The notes under the pieces are model-generated. The model was given only the letters and a program-made list of their open reading frames with translations, did not search any database and was not told where the DNA came from. Of a stretch of DNA of 64,000 bases, positions 44,374 to 54,056 are shown piece by piece. Source of the DNA: Clostridium paraputrificum (GTDB lineage: Bacteria > Bacillota > Clostridia > Clostridiales > Clostridiaceae). How positions within the stretch are numbered: position 1 is the first letter of the stretch; every line of letters begins with the position of its first letter. A program made the position numbers and the translations under genes. The DNA is taken from NCBI RefSeq assembly GCF_900447045.1, contig NZ_UAWH01000014.1, forward strand, positions 1,176,501 through 1,240,500. Reading direction: 5' to 3'.

Positions 44374-45198
44374 ATGGAAAATGATATGTACTCTATAGGT
44401 AAAGTTGAAGAAATGTGTAAGATTACGAAAAAAGCTTTGCGATATTATGATAAAATAGGGATTTTATCACCAGATAAGATATCAGATGATAGTGGATATA
44501 GATACTATAGTAAAAGAAATCTCTTGTTGGTGCCTTTAATAAAATATTATAAACAAAGTGGTTTTAAACTTGATGAGATGAGGGAATATCTTGGAGGGGC
44601 ATCTTACTTTAAAATTGAAAATGGTTTCAGAAAAAAGATAGATGAATTAATATCATTACAAAGTGAACTTGAATTAAAGTTAAGATCAGTAAATGATTGG
44701 TACAAGCTTATTCTAGAGGCTGAGGGGATAATGGAATGTAATGCTTGTCAAGTTGGAGTGAAATATATAGAAAAGAAAGAAATGATTTTCTTAGATCAAG
44801 ACTTTAAATATGATTATATGGATTCAATAATAAATATTGAATTTACTAATTATATAGAAAGCAAGAAGAATGCAATAACAGGACCAGTTATAATATCATA
44901 TCCATCTTTTAAGGATAAGATGAATGGTAATTGTAAAAAGATGAGGATAATGCAAGAAACAATTTTAAAGTGTGATGATGGGATAAAAGTGGAATATGGT
45001 GGCGGTACAGTTGTATCTTGTTATCATATAGGTCCACATGAAACTATAAATGAAACTTACAAAAAGATGAGTGAATGGATTAAAAAGCATGGTTATACAT
45101 GTGAGGATGAATGTTATGAAAGATATGTAACTGATTATTGGACAACGCAAGTACCAGAAAAATTTGTGACAGAAGTAATTTTTAAAATAAAAAAATAA
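44374..45198 (+). CDS. MerR-family activator with GyrI-like effector domain
   Basis: N-terminal MerR winged helix (YSIGKVEEMCKITKKALRYYDKIGIL ... DSGYRYYSKRN, residues ~5-52), a dimerisation coiled coil (about 85-110) and a BmrR/GyrI-like small-molecule domain (about 125-274). BmrR-type domains bind cationic or hydrophobic ligands, so choline or a product is a sensible but unproven inducer. Two MerR-type promoters at 45330 and 47311 lie before the transporter and before the shell genes, making this the likely activator of the locus. TTGGAGG site upstream. 274 residues. Confidence 0.85.
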   Translation: MENDMYSIGKVEEMCKITKKALRYYDKIGILSPDKISDDSGYRYYSKRNLLLVPLIKYYKQSGFKLDEMREYLGGASYFKIENGFRKKIDELISLQSELELKLRSVNDWYKLILEAEGIMECNACQVGVKYIEKKEMIFLDQDFKYDYMDSIINIEFTNYIESKKNAITGPVIISYPSFKDKMNGNCKKMRIMQETILKCDDGIKVEYGGGTVVSCYHIGPHETINETYKKMSEWIKKHGYTCEDECYERYVTDYWTTQVPEKFVTEVIFKIKK

Positions 45199-45215
45199 AT
45201 AATAAAGAAATTATG

Positions 45216-45262
45216 AAAGTGTATACTGAAAAATCAAGTTATTTTTTAGTATACACTTTTTC
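45216..45262 (+). terminator. Terminator after the MerR gene
   Basis: A 12-bp stem AAAGTGTATACT/AGTATACACTTT and T-run; a large strong hairpin. Confidence 0.82.
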
Positions 45263-45329
45263 ATATTTTAAAAGATAATTGAGAAAAAAGGACTTATAAA
45301 AATAATGTTAAATTAATATCAAATTTCTA

Positions 45330-45361
45330 TTGACCTTCCTCCTAAGGGGAAGGCATATAAT
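45330..45361 (+). promoter_or_regulatory. MerR-type promoter 1 (before the transporter)
   Basis: TTGACC (45330-45335) and TATAAT (45356-45361) are separated by 20 bp holding an imperfect dyad TTCC...GGAA. Over-long 19-20 bp spacers with a dyad between consensus hexamers are the hallmark of MerR-activated promoters. It has the same length and core as the site at 47311. The transporter ATG lies ~430 nt downstream. Confidence 0.75.
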
Positions 45362-45790
45362 TCGAATTAGGATATAGTTGTCCACAAAGAAATAAATAAG
45401 TTGTTATTCTAAATTATTTAAGCAGAGATGTGACAAGTTTGTTGCTTTAATATCCTTGAGTTAAACGTTTAAACAGTTTATTAAAAGCTGGCTTAAATTT
45501 TTATTATATTTTAGTAGAACACTTGGGGAATGTTGTAAACGATATATAATATAAGTTTTAGTTTTGTTAAGGGAATTTAGAATATTTCTTTGGATGGCTA
45601 GCTCAGGTTTATATTAAAGTTGTGTTGAGAATTACGCTCAAACAGAAATTGAATAAAAGGATGATAGGAGGGATATCAAGCAGCAATCTTCTAAGATTTA
45701 TATTTGGATAGATAAGTATAGCTGGCGATTTACTGATCTAAAAACATATTCACTAATACAATTAATTTAATAAAAGAAGGGAGATTTATC
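45362..45790 (+). promoter_or_regulatory. Unusually long (~430 nt) leader before the transporter
   Basis: No gene in it. It contains a TTAAACGTTTAA palindrome near 45462-45478 and several purine-rich blocks. A secondary promoter near 45540 (TATAAT-like) cannot be excluded. No known riboswitch class was recognised by eye. Confidence 0.3.
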
Positions 45791-46918
45791 ATGAATGTAG
45801 TTTCAACAGATAAAGTCAATATAAAAGAAGTTAGCATAAAAGCAACGGAAGCTAAAAAGAAATTAGCTAGTAACTTTTTTAAAAAAGGTATCACGTTAGC
45901 TTTGTTTTCGGGGGTAACTTACGGCCTTTATACAGCTTTCTTAACAATGGCCATGAGAAAAGGTGTATGGGAAGATTGGACAGGGGCAAATACAGCAGGA
46001 TTATCTACTTTTGTAGTTATATATTTAGTTGCAGCTTTAGGAAATGCTATTAATGATACTTGTAGTGCCGTATGGGCAATATTAAATTCAATAGCTAAAG
46101 GAAAGTTTAAAGATTTTGTAAGGTGTCTAAAGTCAAAGCCAGGTAAGATTATGATATTAGCAGCATTAATTGGTGGTCCAATAGCTGGGACAGCTTATGT
46201 TGTATCAATCCAATTGGCTGGTTCAATCGTAGTTCCGATATCTGCACTATGTCCAGCTATAGCTGCTATTTTAGGTAGAGTTCTTTATAAGCAAGAATTA
46301 AATAAGCGTATGAGCGTTGGAATTTTAATTTGTGTATTTGCAAGTTTTTTAATAGGAAGTACAGGCTTTGGAGGGGAAACTTCTCCAACATTGGTATTAG
46401 GTTTATTAGTTGCAGTAATAGCTGCATTAGGATGGGGATTTGAAGGATGTGTTGCTGGGTATGGAACAGCAATGATTGATCCAGAAATAGGAATATGTAT
46501 ACGTCAAGTAACATCAGGAATAGCAAACTTATTTATTATAGTTCCAGTATTAGGTGTAATGGCTGGAGGAGTTGATATTTCAATTGACTTAGCTTTTCAA
46601 GCATTTACAAGTGGACCAGCTATGATTTGGTTTGTATTTAGCGGATTATTAACATTCATTACTTTTATGACTTGGTATGCTGGTAATAGTATGTGTGGTG
46701 CAGGACTTGGTACTGCATGTAATGGGACATACTCTTTCTTTGGACCTTTATTCTGCTTCTTATTATTAGGAGTATTTGCAGGAATGGAAGGTTGGGCATT
46801 ACCAGCTGTAGCATGGATTGGAGCTATCATAATGATGGTTGGAATTTTAACAATAGCCATGAATCCATTAGATATTTTTAGAAGAAAAAAAGGGAGTGAA
46901 ATTGATGAAACCGCTTAA
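45791..46918 (+). CDS. DMT/EamA-like membrane transporter of the choline locus
   Basis: A 375-residue protein with about ten hydrophobic helices arranged as two similar halves (about 30-190 and 200-360), the layout of the drug/metabolite transporter (EamA/RhaT-like) superfamily. Cytoplasmic membrane. Its MerR-type promoter matches that of the shell operon, so it may import choline or export trimethylamine; direction and substrate are inference. GAAGGGAG site. Its 3' end overlaps the next small gene by 14 bp. Confidence 0.75.
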   Translation: MNVVSTDKVNIKEVSIKATEAKKKLASNFFKKGITLALFSGVTYGLYTAFLTMAMRKGVWEDWTGANTAGLSTFVVIYLVAALGNAINDTCSAVWAILNSIAKGKFKDFVRCLKSKPGKIMILAALIGGPIAGTAYVVSIQLAGSIVVPISALCPAIAAILGRVLYKQELNKRMSVGILICVFASFLIGSTGFGGETSPTLVLGLLVAVIAALGWGFEGCVAGYGTAMIDPEIGICIRQVTSGIANLFIIVPVLGVMAGGVDISIDLAFQAFTSGPAMIWFVFSGLLTFITFMTWYAGNSMCGAGLGTACNGTYSFFGPLFCFLLLGVFAGMEGWALPAVAWIGAIIMMVGILTIAMNPLDIFRRKKGSEIDETA

Positions 46919-47171
46919 TTATGCAATATTAAAACATTTTACTAAAGTAAAAGAGGCTTGTGCAGAAGATATTATTGAAGCTTTAAAAGGAGAATATGGA
47001 AGCTTTAAAGCTTTAAACAAGAAAGATGTAACTACAGCTTTAATGACAGCGGAGGCAAATGGGCTTATAGAAGAAACTAGATATATGCTTGATTCTAATG
47101 AAGAACTAAGAGTTTATTATCATGCTCATGAAGAAGGGGCAGCTACAATTAATAAATATATAAAAGATTAA
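46905..47171 (+). CDS. Small winged-helix-like protein
   Basis: An 88-residue soluble protein: MKPLNYAILKHFTKVKEACAEDIIEALK..., then KKDVTTALMTAEANGLIEETRYML, which reads like a winged helix-turn-helix (helices then a two-strand wing). It could be a regulator or a structural accessory. ATG 46905 has AGGGAGTG 6 bp upstream; an upstream GTG at 46896 falls in that site. It overlaps the transporter stop, so the two are coupled. Confidence 0.6.
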   Translation: MKPLNYAILKHFTKVKEACAEDIIEALKGEYGSFKALNKKDVTTALMTAEANGLIEETRYMLDSNEELRVYYHAHEEGAATINKYIKD

Positions 47172-47310
47172 AACATTTACCTTAGGGTAATTTTCCAAGA
47201 TATATTATATGGATTAATAGCGAGATAAAACATATAAATTTTTCATTGAATGGTAGCTATTAACTTAGATTATGTTTATTCCCTAAAAAATAAATTTATA
47301 AAAAAACATA

Positions 47311-47342
47311 TTGACTTTCCCCTTATGGGAAAGGACTATAAT
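47311..47342 (+). promoter_or_regulatory. MerR-type promoter 2 (before the microcompartment operon)
   Basis: TTGACT (47311-47316), 20-bp spacer with the perfect dyad CTTTCCC-N5-GGGAAAG reaching into the -35 hexamer, TATAAT (47337-47342). Same geometry as the site at 45330. The first shell gene begins 100 bp downstream. Confidence 0.82.
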
Positions 47343-47442
47343 CACTTTAGGGAATAGAACATAATTAAAAATAAAACAGATTATTAATATAAAAAATCTT
47401 AGGGTATGTATAGATATGCTCAGCTTGGAAGGAGGAAATTTC

Positions 47443-47739
47443 ATGAGATATTATGGAGATGAAGCATTAGGTCTTATAGAAACCATAGGATTAGTACCAG
47501 CACTTGAAGCAGCAGATAAAATGTTAAAAGCTTCAGATGTTGAGCTGATTTCATATGAAAATATTGGTTCAACCCTTGTTACCATAATAGTAAAAGGGGA
47601 TGTAGCTGCCGTAAGATCAGCTGTTGAAGCAGGTGCTGAAGCTGCTGCTGCTATTGGTAAATTAACAGCAAAGAATGTTATGCCTAGACCTATTAGAGAA
47701 GTAGGAGATATTGTTTCAGTACATGATATAGATAGTTAA
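47443..47739 (+). CDS. BMC hexamer shell protein (PduA/EutM type), 1
   Basis: A 98-residue single BMC domain: EALGLIETIGLVPALEAADKMLKASDVEL, KGDVAAVRSAVEAGAEAA and the C-terminal MPRP. It forms hexagonal shell tiles with a central pore. ATG 47443 follows GGAAGGAGG by 9 bp; the frame extends upstream to 47416 without a site. First gene of the operon behind MerR-type promoter 2. Confidence 0.9.
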   Translation: MRYYGDEALGLIETIGLVPALEAADKMLKASDVELISYENIGSTLVTIIVKGDVAAVRSAVEAGAEAAAAIGKLTAKNVMPRPIREVGDIVSVHDIDS

Positions 47740-47760
47740 TATAGAAAGGAAATGATGTAT

Positions 47761-48075
47761 ATGGCGAGATATGAAGCTATAGGATTAATTGAGACTTTCG
47801 GCTTAGTTTTCGCATTGGAAGCAGCAGATGCTATGTGCAAAGCGGCTGATGTTGAGCTTGTAGGTTATGAAAACGTTGCCTCTGGATATATTTCGGTATT
47901 AGTACGTGGAGATGTTGGTGCTTGTAAGACAGCAGTTGATGCTGGAGTTAAAGTTGTTAAAGAAATGGAAGATGGGAATCTTTATAGCTCAGTAGTTATT
48001 GCAAGACCACATCAAGATCTTGAAAAGATTATTGAACGTTATGCAATAAAGAATCTTATACCAGAGCAAAATTAA
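47761..48075 (+). CDS. BMC hexamer shell protein, 2
   Basis: MARYEAIGLIETFGLVFALEAADAMCKAADVELVGYE begins a single BMC domain, with VRGDVGACKTAVDAGVKV and ARPHQDLEKII. About 105 residues; a slightly longer C-terminal tail than shell protein 1. The start is 47761 or 47755 (AAAGGA site 4-10 bp upstream). 32 bp before the first aldehyde dehydrogenase paralogue. Confidence 0.9.
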   Translation: MARYEAIGLIETFGLVFALEAADAMCKAADVELVGYENVASGYISVLVRGDVGACKTAVDAGVKVVKEMEDGNLYSSVVIARPHQDLEKIIERYAIKNLIPEQN

Positions 48076-48106
48076 AGAAAGTTTTTAAATAGAAGGAGAG
48101 AGAAAA

Positions 48107-49594
48107 ATGAATATTATTGACAATGATCTACTCTCTATGCAGGAAGCAAGGATACTTGTTGAAAATGCTCGTGAAGCACAAAAGAAACTTGCAACATTTC
48201 CTCAAAGTAAGCTTGATGAAATAGTTGAGCGTATGACTGAGGAAATTGAAAAACACATAATTGAGCTTTCGAAAATGTCACATGAAGAAACTGAATATGG
48301 TAAATGGGAAGATAAAAGAATAAAAAATACCTTTATATGTTCCTATTTAAGGGAAAGATTAAGGAATATGAATTGTGTAGGCATTATTAAGCGAGATGAA
48401 GAGCAGAAGACTATGGATGTTGGAGTTCCAATAGGAGTAATTGTAGCCTTTTGTCCTGCAACAAGTCCAGTGTCTACAACAATTTATAATGCACTTATTG
48501 CTATAAAATCAGGAAATGCTATAATTTTTTCTCCTCACCCTAGAGGTAAAAAAACTATTAGTAAGACTATTGATATATTAATTAGGGCAGCAGAGGGATA
48601 TGGATTGCCAGAAGGAGCTATTTCCTATCTTCATACTGTTACTAGAAGTGGATCTGTGGAGTTAATGAACCATAGAGATACTTCACTAATTATGAATACA
48701 GGTGTACCTGGAATGTTGGATTTAGCATATGAGTCTGGAAAACCATTAATATATGGAGGCACAGGAAATGGACCAGCATTCATAGAGCGTACAGCAGATA
48801 TTAAGCAAGCAGTAAAAGACATAATTGATAGTAAAACTTTTGATAATGGAGTGCTTTCAGCAGCTGAACAATCTATTGTTGTAGATAGTTGTATTGCATC
48901 AGAAGTTAAAAGTGAACTTCAAAAGAATGGTGGATATTTTATGAGTGAGGATGAGTCTGAAAAGCTTGGTTCACTTTTGTATAAAGCAGATGGAAGTTTA
49001 GATGTAGATTATATAGGTAAATCACCACAATTCTTAGCAAAAAGGGCAGGATTTAATATTTCTGATGAGATTAAGATTCTAATTTCACAGCAAAAGTATG
49101 TTTCAGCAAATAATCCATATTCTAAAGAAAAACTTTGCCCAGTTATATCTATGTATATAGAAGATGATTGGATGAATGCATGTGAAAAATGTATTGAATT
49201 ATTGCTAAGCGAAAGACAAGGACATACTTTAGTTATTCACTCTAATGATGAAGAAGTAATTCGTCAATTTGCTTTAAAGAAACCTGTTGGTAGGATACTT
49301 GTAAATACACCAGGAGTATTTGGAAGTATGGGAGTAACTACAAATTTATTCCCTTCTATGACACTAGGAAGTGGTTCAGCAGGAAAGGGTATGACATCTG
49401 ATAATGTTTCACCTATGAATCTTATATATATTCGAAAAGTAGGTTATGGCGTTAGAAGAATGAAAGAAATAATAACTTCTATTACTAATGTAGAGGAACC
49501 TCAAGGTAGCAATGATAGATTAAATAATAATGAAAATGATAATGAAGAGCTATTAAAGATGCTACTGAAGAAGATTCTTAAAGAATTAAAATAG
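48107..49594 (+). CDS. Aldehyde dehydrogenase paralogue lacking the catalytic cysteine
   Basis: A 495-residue member of the CoA-acylating aldehyde dehydrogenase family (EutE/PduP/AdhE N-terminal type): PIGVIVAFCPATSPVSTTIYNALIA, SGNAIIFSPHPRGKK, SKTFDNG, VGRILVNTPG. The catalytic motif should read NG-x2-C-A-S-E-Q; here it is NGVLSAAEQ, so Cys251 is replaced by Ser251, while the second paralogue keeps Cys at the same number. Without the thiol, acyl transfer to CoA should fail, suggesting a structural or regulatory role. The C-terminus NEELLKMLLKKILKELK is an amphipathic helix typical of shell-targeting peptides. GGAGAG site. Confidence 0.85.
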   Translation: MNIIDNDLLSMQEARILVENAREAQKKLATFPQSKLDEIVERMTEEIEKHIIELSKMSHEETEYGKWEDKRIKNTFICSYLRERLRNMNCVGIIKRDEEQKTMDVGVPIGVIVAFCPATSPVSTTIYNALIAIKSGNAIIFSPHPRGKKTISKTIDILIRAAEGYGLPEGAISYLHTVTRSGSVELMNHRDTSLIMNTGVPGMLDLAYESGKPLIYGGTGNGPAFIERTADIKQAVKDIIDSKTFDNGVLSAAEQSIVVDSCIASEVKSELQKNGGYFMSEDESEKLGSLLYKADGSLDVDYIGKSPQFLAKRAGFNISDEIKILISQQKYVSANNPYSKEKLCPVISMYIEDDWMNACEKCIELLLSERQGHTLVIHSNDEEVIRQFALKKPVGRILVNTPGVFGSMGVTTNLFPSMTLGSGSAGKGMTSDNVSPMNLIYIRKVGYGVRRMKEIITSITNVEEPQGSNDRLNNNENDNEELLKMLLKKILKELK

Positions 49595-49630
49595 CTAATA
49601 AAAATAATTAATAGAATGTGAGGTAGTAAA

Positions 49631-52171
49631 TTGGATATTCGTGAGTTTTCAAATAAATTAATGGAAGCAACTCAAAATATGTCTCCTTCAGAACGTGAAG
49701 CTTTGATAGAGATGTTTGAGAGTGTTTCTAATGAGATAACAAAGGACGAGGATACTAAGTCTAATGTAGTATGTGAAAATAATGGACAAATTCCAGATGG
49801 AATAACAACACGTTTGATGAAGTTAAAGGAAAATTATTTAAAGCAAGTTCCTAAAATCACTATTCATCGTGCTAAGGCAATTACAAAGATTGCAAAAGAA
49901 AATCCAGGAGCCCCTAAAGCAATTTTACGTGGTAAGAGCTTTAAATATTGTTGTGAAACTGCACCGTTAGTTATTCAAGATAATGAACTTATAGTTGGTG
50001 CTCCAAATGGTGCTCCACGTGCTGGTGCATTCTCTCCGGATATAGCTTGGAGATGGATGGTAGATGAGTTAGATACTATAGCAACTCGTCCACAAGACCC
50101 ATTCTATATATCAGAAGAAGATAAAAAATATATGAGAGAAGAGATATTCCCATTCTGGAAAGGAAAATCAGTTGATGAATATTGTGAAGATCAATATCGT
50201 GAAGCAGGTGTATGGGAATTATCAGGTGAGTCTTTTGTTTCAGATTGTTCATACCATGCAATAAATGGTGGTGGAGATTCTAACCCTGGATATGATGTTA
50301 TCTTGATGAAAAAAGGTATGTTAGATATCAAGAGAGAGGCAGAAGAGAAATTAGCAAAATTAAATTATGAAAAGCCAGAAGATATAGATAAAATATATTT
50401 CTATAAATCAATAATAGATACTGCAGAAGGAGTTATGATTTATGCAAAACGTATGTCAGACTATGCTGCAGAATTAGCTGAAAAGGAAACAAATCCTAAA
50501 CGTAAAGCTGAATTATTAAAGATTTCAGAAGTAAATGCTAAAGTTCCAGCTCATAAGCCAACTACATTCTGGGAAGCTATACAAGCAGTTTGGACAATAG
50601 AATCTCTATTAGTTGTAGAAGAAAATCAAACTGGTATGTCTATTGGACGTGTTGACCAATATATGTATCCATTCTATAAGGCTGATATTGAATCAGGTAG
50701 AATGACTGATTTTGAAGCTTTTGAACTTGCTGGATGTATGCTTATAAAGATGTCAGAAATGATGTGGATTACAAGTGAAGGTGGTTCTAAATTCTTTGCA
50801 GGATATCAACCATTTGTAAATATGTGTGTTGGTGGTGTAACTAGAGAAGGTAGGGATGCTACAAACGAATTAACTTACTTATTAATGGATGCTGTTAGAC
50901 ATGTAAAAATATATCAACCTTCATTAGCATGTCGTATTCATAAAGGGTCACCACAAAAATTCTTAAAGAAGATAGTACAAGTTATCCGTGCAGGAATGGG
51001 ATTCCCAGCATGTCACTTTGATGATGTTCATATTAAGATGATGCTAGCAAAGGGGGTTTCTCTTGAAGATGCTAGAGATTACTGCTTAATGGGATGCGTA
51101 GAACCACAAAAATCAGGAAGATTATATCAATGGACTTCTACAGCATACACACAATGGCCAATATGTATAGAACTTGTTCTTAATCAAGGTGTTCCTTTAT
51201 GGTATGGAAAACAAGTTTGTCCAAATCTTGGTGATATAGATAGCTTTAAAACTTATGAGGAATTTGAAGCCGCAGTAAAAGAACAAATAAAATATATTAC
51301 TAAATGGACAAGTGTAGCAACAGTAATTTCACAACGTGTTCATAGAGAACTTGCTCCAAAGCCACTTATGTCAATTATGTATGAAGGATGTATGGAAAAT
51401 GGTAGAGGAGTAGAAGCTGGTGGAGCAATGTATAACTTTGGACCAGGAGTTGTTTGGAGTGGACTTGCAACATATACAGATTCTATGGCAGCAATTAAGA
51501 AATTAGTATTTGAAGAAAAGAAATATACATTAAGAGAATTAAATGAAGCTTTAAAGGCAGACTTTGTTGGTTATGAAAAACTAAGAAAAGACTGTTTAGA
51601 AGCACCTAAGTATGGTAATGACGATGATTATGCGGACTATATAGCTGCAGAACTTATCAACTTTACAGAAATGGAACATCGCAAATATAAGACTTTATAT
51701 TCAGTATTAAGTCATGGAACATTATCAATTTCTAATAATACTCCATTTGGACAATTAACAGGAGCGTCAGCAAATGGACGTAGAGCTTGGATGCCATTAT
51801 CTGATGGAATAAGTCCAAGCCAAGGTTCTGACTATAAGGGACCTACAGCAATAATAAAATCTGTATCAAAAATGAGTTGCGAAAACATGAATATAGGTAT
51901 GGTTCATAACTTCAAGCTTATATCAGGATTACTTGAAACTAAGGAAGGTGAAGAGGGAATTATTACACTACTACGTAGTGCATGTGCTCTTCAACTTGGA
52001 GAAGTTCAATTTAATTACTTAGATAATAAGACATTAATAGAAGCTCAAAAACATCCTGATCAATATAGAGATTTAATTGTTCGTGTAGCTGGATATAGTG
52101 CATATTTTGTAGAACTTTGCAAAGATGTTCAAGATGAAATTATAAGTAGAACAGTCTTAACACATTTCTAA
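49631..52171 (+). CDS. cutC: Choline trimethylamine-lyase (glycyl radical enzyme)
   Basis: Cleaves choline to trimethylamine and acetaldehyde by a radical mechanism. The 846 residues align in number with the characterised Desulfovibrio CutC: Tyr208 and Asp216 in YHAINGGGD, thiyl Cys489 and base Glu491 in GCVEP, Thr502 and Tyr506 in WTSTAY, and the radical Gly821 in RVAGYSAYF, all confirmed from codon positions. Glycerol and propanediol dehydratases share GCVEP but not the Thr502/Tyr506/Asp216 set. Starts at TTG with GAGGT upstream. Followed by its activase. Oxygen-sensitive; acts inside the shell. Confidence 0.96.
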   Translation: MDIREFSNKLMEATQNMSPSEREALIEMFESVSNEITKDEDTKSNVVCENNGQIPDGITTRLMKLKENYLKQVPKITIHRAKAITKIAKENPGAPKAILRGKSFKYCCETAPLVIQDNELIVGAPNGAPRAGAFSPDIAWRWMVDELDTIATRPQDPFYISEEDKKYMREEIFPFWKGKSVDEYCEDQYREAGVWELSGESFVSDCSYHAINGGGDSNPGYDVILMKKGMLDIKREAEEKLAKLNYEKPEDIDKIYFYKSIIDTAEGVMIYAKRMSDYAAELAEKETNPKRKAELLKISEVNAKVPAHKPTTFWEAIQAVWTIESLLVVEENQTGMSIGRVDQYMYPFYKADIESGRMTDFEAFELAGCMLIKMSEMMWITSEGGSKFFAGYQPFVNMCVGGVTREGRDATNELTYLLMDAVRHVKIYQPSLACRIHKGSPQKFLKKIVQVIRAGMGFPACHFDDVHIKMMLAKGVSLEDARDYCLMGCVEPQKSGRLYQWTSTAYTQWPICIELVLNQGVPLWYGKQVCPNLGDIDSFKTYEEFEAAVKEQIKYITKWTSVATVISQRVHRELAPKPLMSIMYEGCMENGRGVEAGGAMYNFGPGVVWSGLATYTDSMAAIKKLVFEEKKYTLRELNEALKADFVGYEKLRKDCLEAPKYGNDDDYADYIAAELINFTEMEHRKYKTLYSVLSHGTLSISNNTPFGQLTGASANGRRAWMPLSDGISPSQGSDYKGPTAIIKSVSKMSCENMNIGMVHNFKLISGLLETKEGEEGIITLLRSACALQLGEVQFNYLDNKTLIEAQKHPDQYRDLIVRVAGYSAYFVELCKDVQDEIISRTVLTHF

Positions 52172-52193
52172 TAATTAAAATTTAATCTGGTAA

Positions 52194-52226
52194 GTGGCTA
52201 TATAGAGGATTAATTTATATAGTCAC
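52194..52226 (+). other. Hairpin between cutC and cutD
   Basis: An 11-bp stem GTGGCTATATA/TATATAGTCAC without T-run; probable mRNA stability or processing element that separates expression of enzyme and activase. Confidence 0.5.
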
Positions 52227-52257
52227 AACCAGAAAAAATAATAGTGGAGAAATAAGA

Positions 52258-53211
52258 ATGAGTAATGAAAATCTAGGAGTCTTGGAAAGAAAAGCAACTA
52301 TATTTAATATACAGAAATACAACATGTATGACGGACCAGGAGTAAGAACTTTAATCTTCTTTCAAGGATGTCCACTTAGGTGTAAATGGTGTGCAAACCC
52401 TGAGGGGATGATTAGAAAACATAGAGTATTGTTTAAAAGCAATTTGTGCATTAATTGCGGAGCCTGTGTTTCTGCCTGTCCAGTAGGTATACACACAATT
52501 TCAAATGAAACCTTAAAGCACGAAGTAAATAGAAATATTGACTGTATTGGTTGTGGAAAGTGTAAGGAAGAATGTGTAAAGTCAGCTATTTCTATAATAG
52601 GAGAAGAAAAAACTATATCTGAACTTCTAGAAATAATTGAAGAAGATAGAACTTTCTATGAAGTTTCTGGTGGTGGAGTAACACTTGGTGGTGGAGAAGT
52701 TTTAATGCAACCTGAGGCTGCAGGTAGCTTACTTATGGCATGTAAAAATGAAGGTATTAATACAGCAATAGAAACATGTGGATATGCAAAGCTAGAATCA
52801 GTCCTTAAAGTTGCAGAGTTTACTGACCTGTTCTTGTTTGATATTAAGCATATAAATTCTGACAAACATTTATATTGGACAGGTATTAGAAATGAACAAA
52901 TCTTAGAAAATTTGAAGGAACTTCTTCGCAGAAAGTATAATGTGCAAATTCGTATGCCATTACTTAAGGGAGTTAATGATTGTCAGGAAGATATAGAAAA
53001 TGTTATGAAGTTTTTACTTCCATATAAAGACTATAAAAATTTTAAAGGCATTGATTTATTACCTTATCACAAGATGGGGGTTAATAAATATAATCAACTT
53101 GGAGTTCCATATCCAATTGAAGGTGATCCAAGCTTAAGTAATGAGGATTTAGATAAGATTGAAAGTTGGATTAAGAATTATGATTTGCCTGTTAAAGTGG
53201 TTCGTCACTAA
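52258..53211 (+). CDS. cutD: CutC-activating radical SAM enzyme
   Basis: A 317-residue glycyl radical activase. The radical SAM cluster motif is CPLRCKWC (C-x3-C-x2-C, about residues 38-45), followed by an insert with two ferredoxin clusters [14 protein letters not shown] and [15 protein letters not shown], then [15 protein letters not shown] typical of activases. It abstracts a hydrogen from Gly821 of CutC using S-adenosylmethionine. GTGGAGA site. Directly after cutC. Confidence 0.95.
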   Translation: MSNENLGVLERKATIFNIQKYNMYDGPGVRTLIFFQGCPLRCKWCANPEGMIRKHRVLFKSNLCINCGACVSACPVGIHTISNETLKHEVNRNIDCIGCGKCKEECVKSAISIIGEEKTISELLEIIEEDRTFYEVSGGGVTLGGGEVLMQPEAAGSLLMACKNEGINTAIETCGYAKLESVLKVAEFTDLFLFDIKHINSDKHLYWTGIRNEQILENLKELLRRKYNVQIRMPLLKGVNDCQEDIENVMKFLLPYKDYKNFKGIDLLPYHKMGVNKYNQLGVPYPIEGDPSLSNEDLDKIESWIKNYDLPVKVVRH

Positions 53212-53249
53212 ATGATTTTCAAATAAATAAAAAGGTGGAAAGTAAGGTT

Positions 53250-53603
53250 ATGGAGGATTTTCTTAATAAGAATATACAGCGTGTTATACAAGAGTCAGTA
53301 CCAGGTAAGCAAATAACAATAGCTCATATTATTGCCTCACCTATGCCAGATATATATGAAAGATTAGGAATTGATGATAAGGGAGCTATTGGAATACTAA
53401 CTCTTTCTCCTTTTGAAACAGCAATAATAGCTGCTGATATAGCAACTAAAGTTGCAGATGTTGAAATTGGATTTCTTGATCGTTTCACTGGATCAGTAGT
53501 TATAAATGGTGATGTTCAAAGTGTTGAAACAGCACTTAGTGCAGTAAATGATGCTTTAAAAAATATGCTGGGCTTTACAGTTGCTCCAATAACACGAACA
53601 TGA
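53250..53603 (+). CDS. BMC shell protein, EutS/PduU type (circularly permuted)
   Basis: Residues from about 12 read [17 protein letters not shown], the N-terminal beta-strand signature of EutS/PduU permuted BMC proteins, then [52 protein letters not shown]. About 117 residues if the ATG at 53250 is used (GTG 53235 is an alternative with the AAGGTGG site). Its stop overlaps the EutP start (ATGA). Confidence 0.88.
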   Translation: MEDFLNKNIQRVIQESVPGKQITIAHIIASPMPDIYERLGIDDKGAIGILTLSPFETAIIAADIATKVADVEIGFLDRFTGSVVINGDVQSVETALSAVNDALKNMLGFTVAPITRT

Positions 53604-54046
53604 GAAAAAAACGAATAATGATTATTGGTCCTTCAAAAAGTGGCAAAACAACTTTGGCTAATGAGCTTAATGGTTATACTGGTCCATTAAGAAGAACATC
53701 AGATATTATTTATGGGAAAAATACTATAGATGTACCAAGTGCATATATAGAAAATTCATGGATGTATAAACATGTTATTGCAGTATCTCAAGATGCTTCA
53801 AAAATTCTTATTTTAGTTGATCAATCAAATAGTGTAGATGTGTATTCTCCAGGATGGGCAAAGTTATTTAATTGTCCAGTGATTGGAGTGATTACTAAGA
53901 GTGATATGAATCCAGAAAATAGGAATATATGCTTGCATCAGCTTAAGAGAATAGGAGTAAATGAACCTTATTTTGATATTAGTTTTATAAAAAGAACAGG
54001 AATTGATGTTTTAAAAAAATATTTATTTGAAAAGTGTGAGGAGTAA
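53600..54046 (+). CDS. EutP/PduV-like small GTPase
   Basis: A 148-residue P-loop protein: [20 protein letters not shown] (Walker A), then [18 protein letters not shown] and GVITKSDM (TKxD, guanine specificity). EutP/PduV proteins accompany microcompartments; some have acetate-kinase-like activity. Overlaps the previous gene by 4 bp (ATGA), so translation is coupled. Confidence 0.88.
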   Translation: MRKKRIMIIGPSKSGKTTLANELNGYTGPLRRTSDIIYGKNTIDVPSAYIENSWMYKHVIAVSQDASKILILVDQSNSVDVYSPGWAKLFNCPVIGVITKSDMNPENRNICLHQLKRIGVNEPYFDISFIKRTGIDVLKKYLFEKCEE

Positions 54047-54056
54047 TGAGGAGATG

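Noticed and set aside
49631..52171. Glycerol or 1,2-propanediol dehydratase instead of CutC
   Set aside because: GCVEP is shared, but Tyr208, Asp216, Thr502, Tyr506 and Gly821 all fall at CutC positions and the neighbours match a choline locus.
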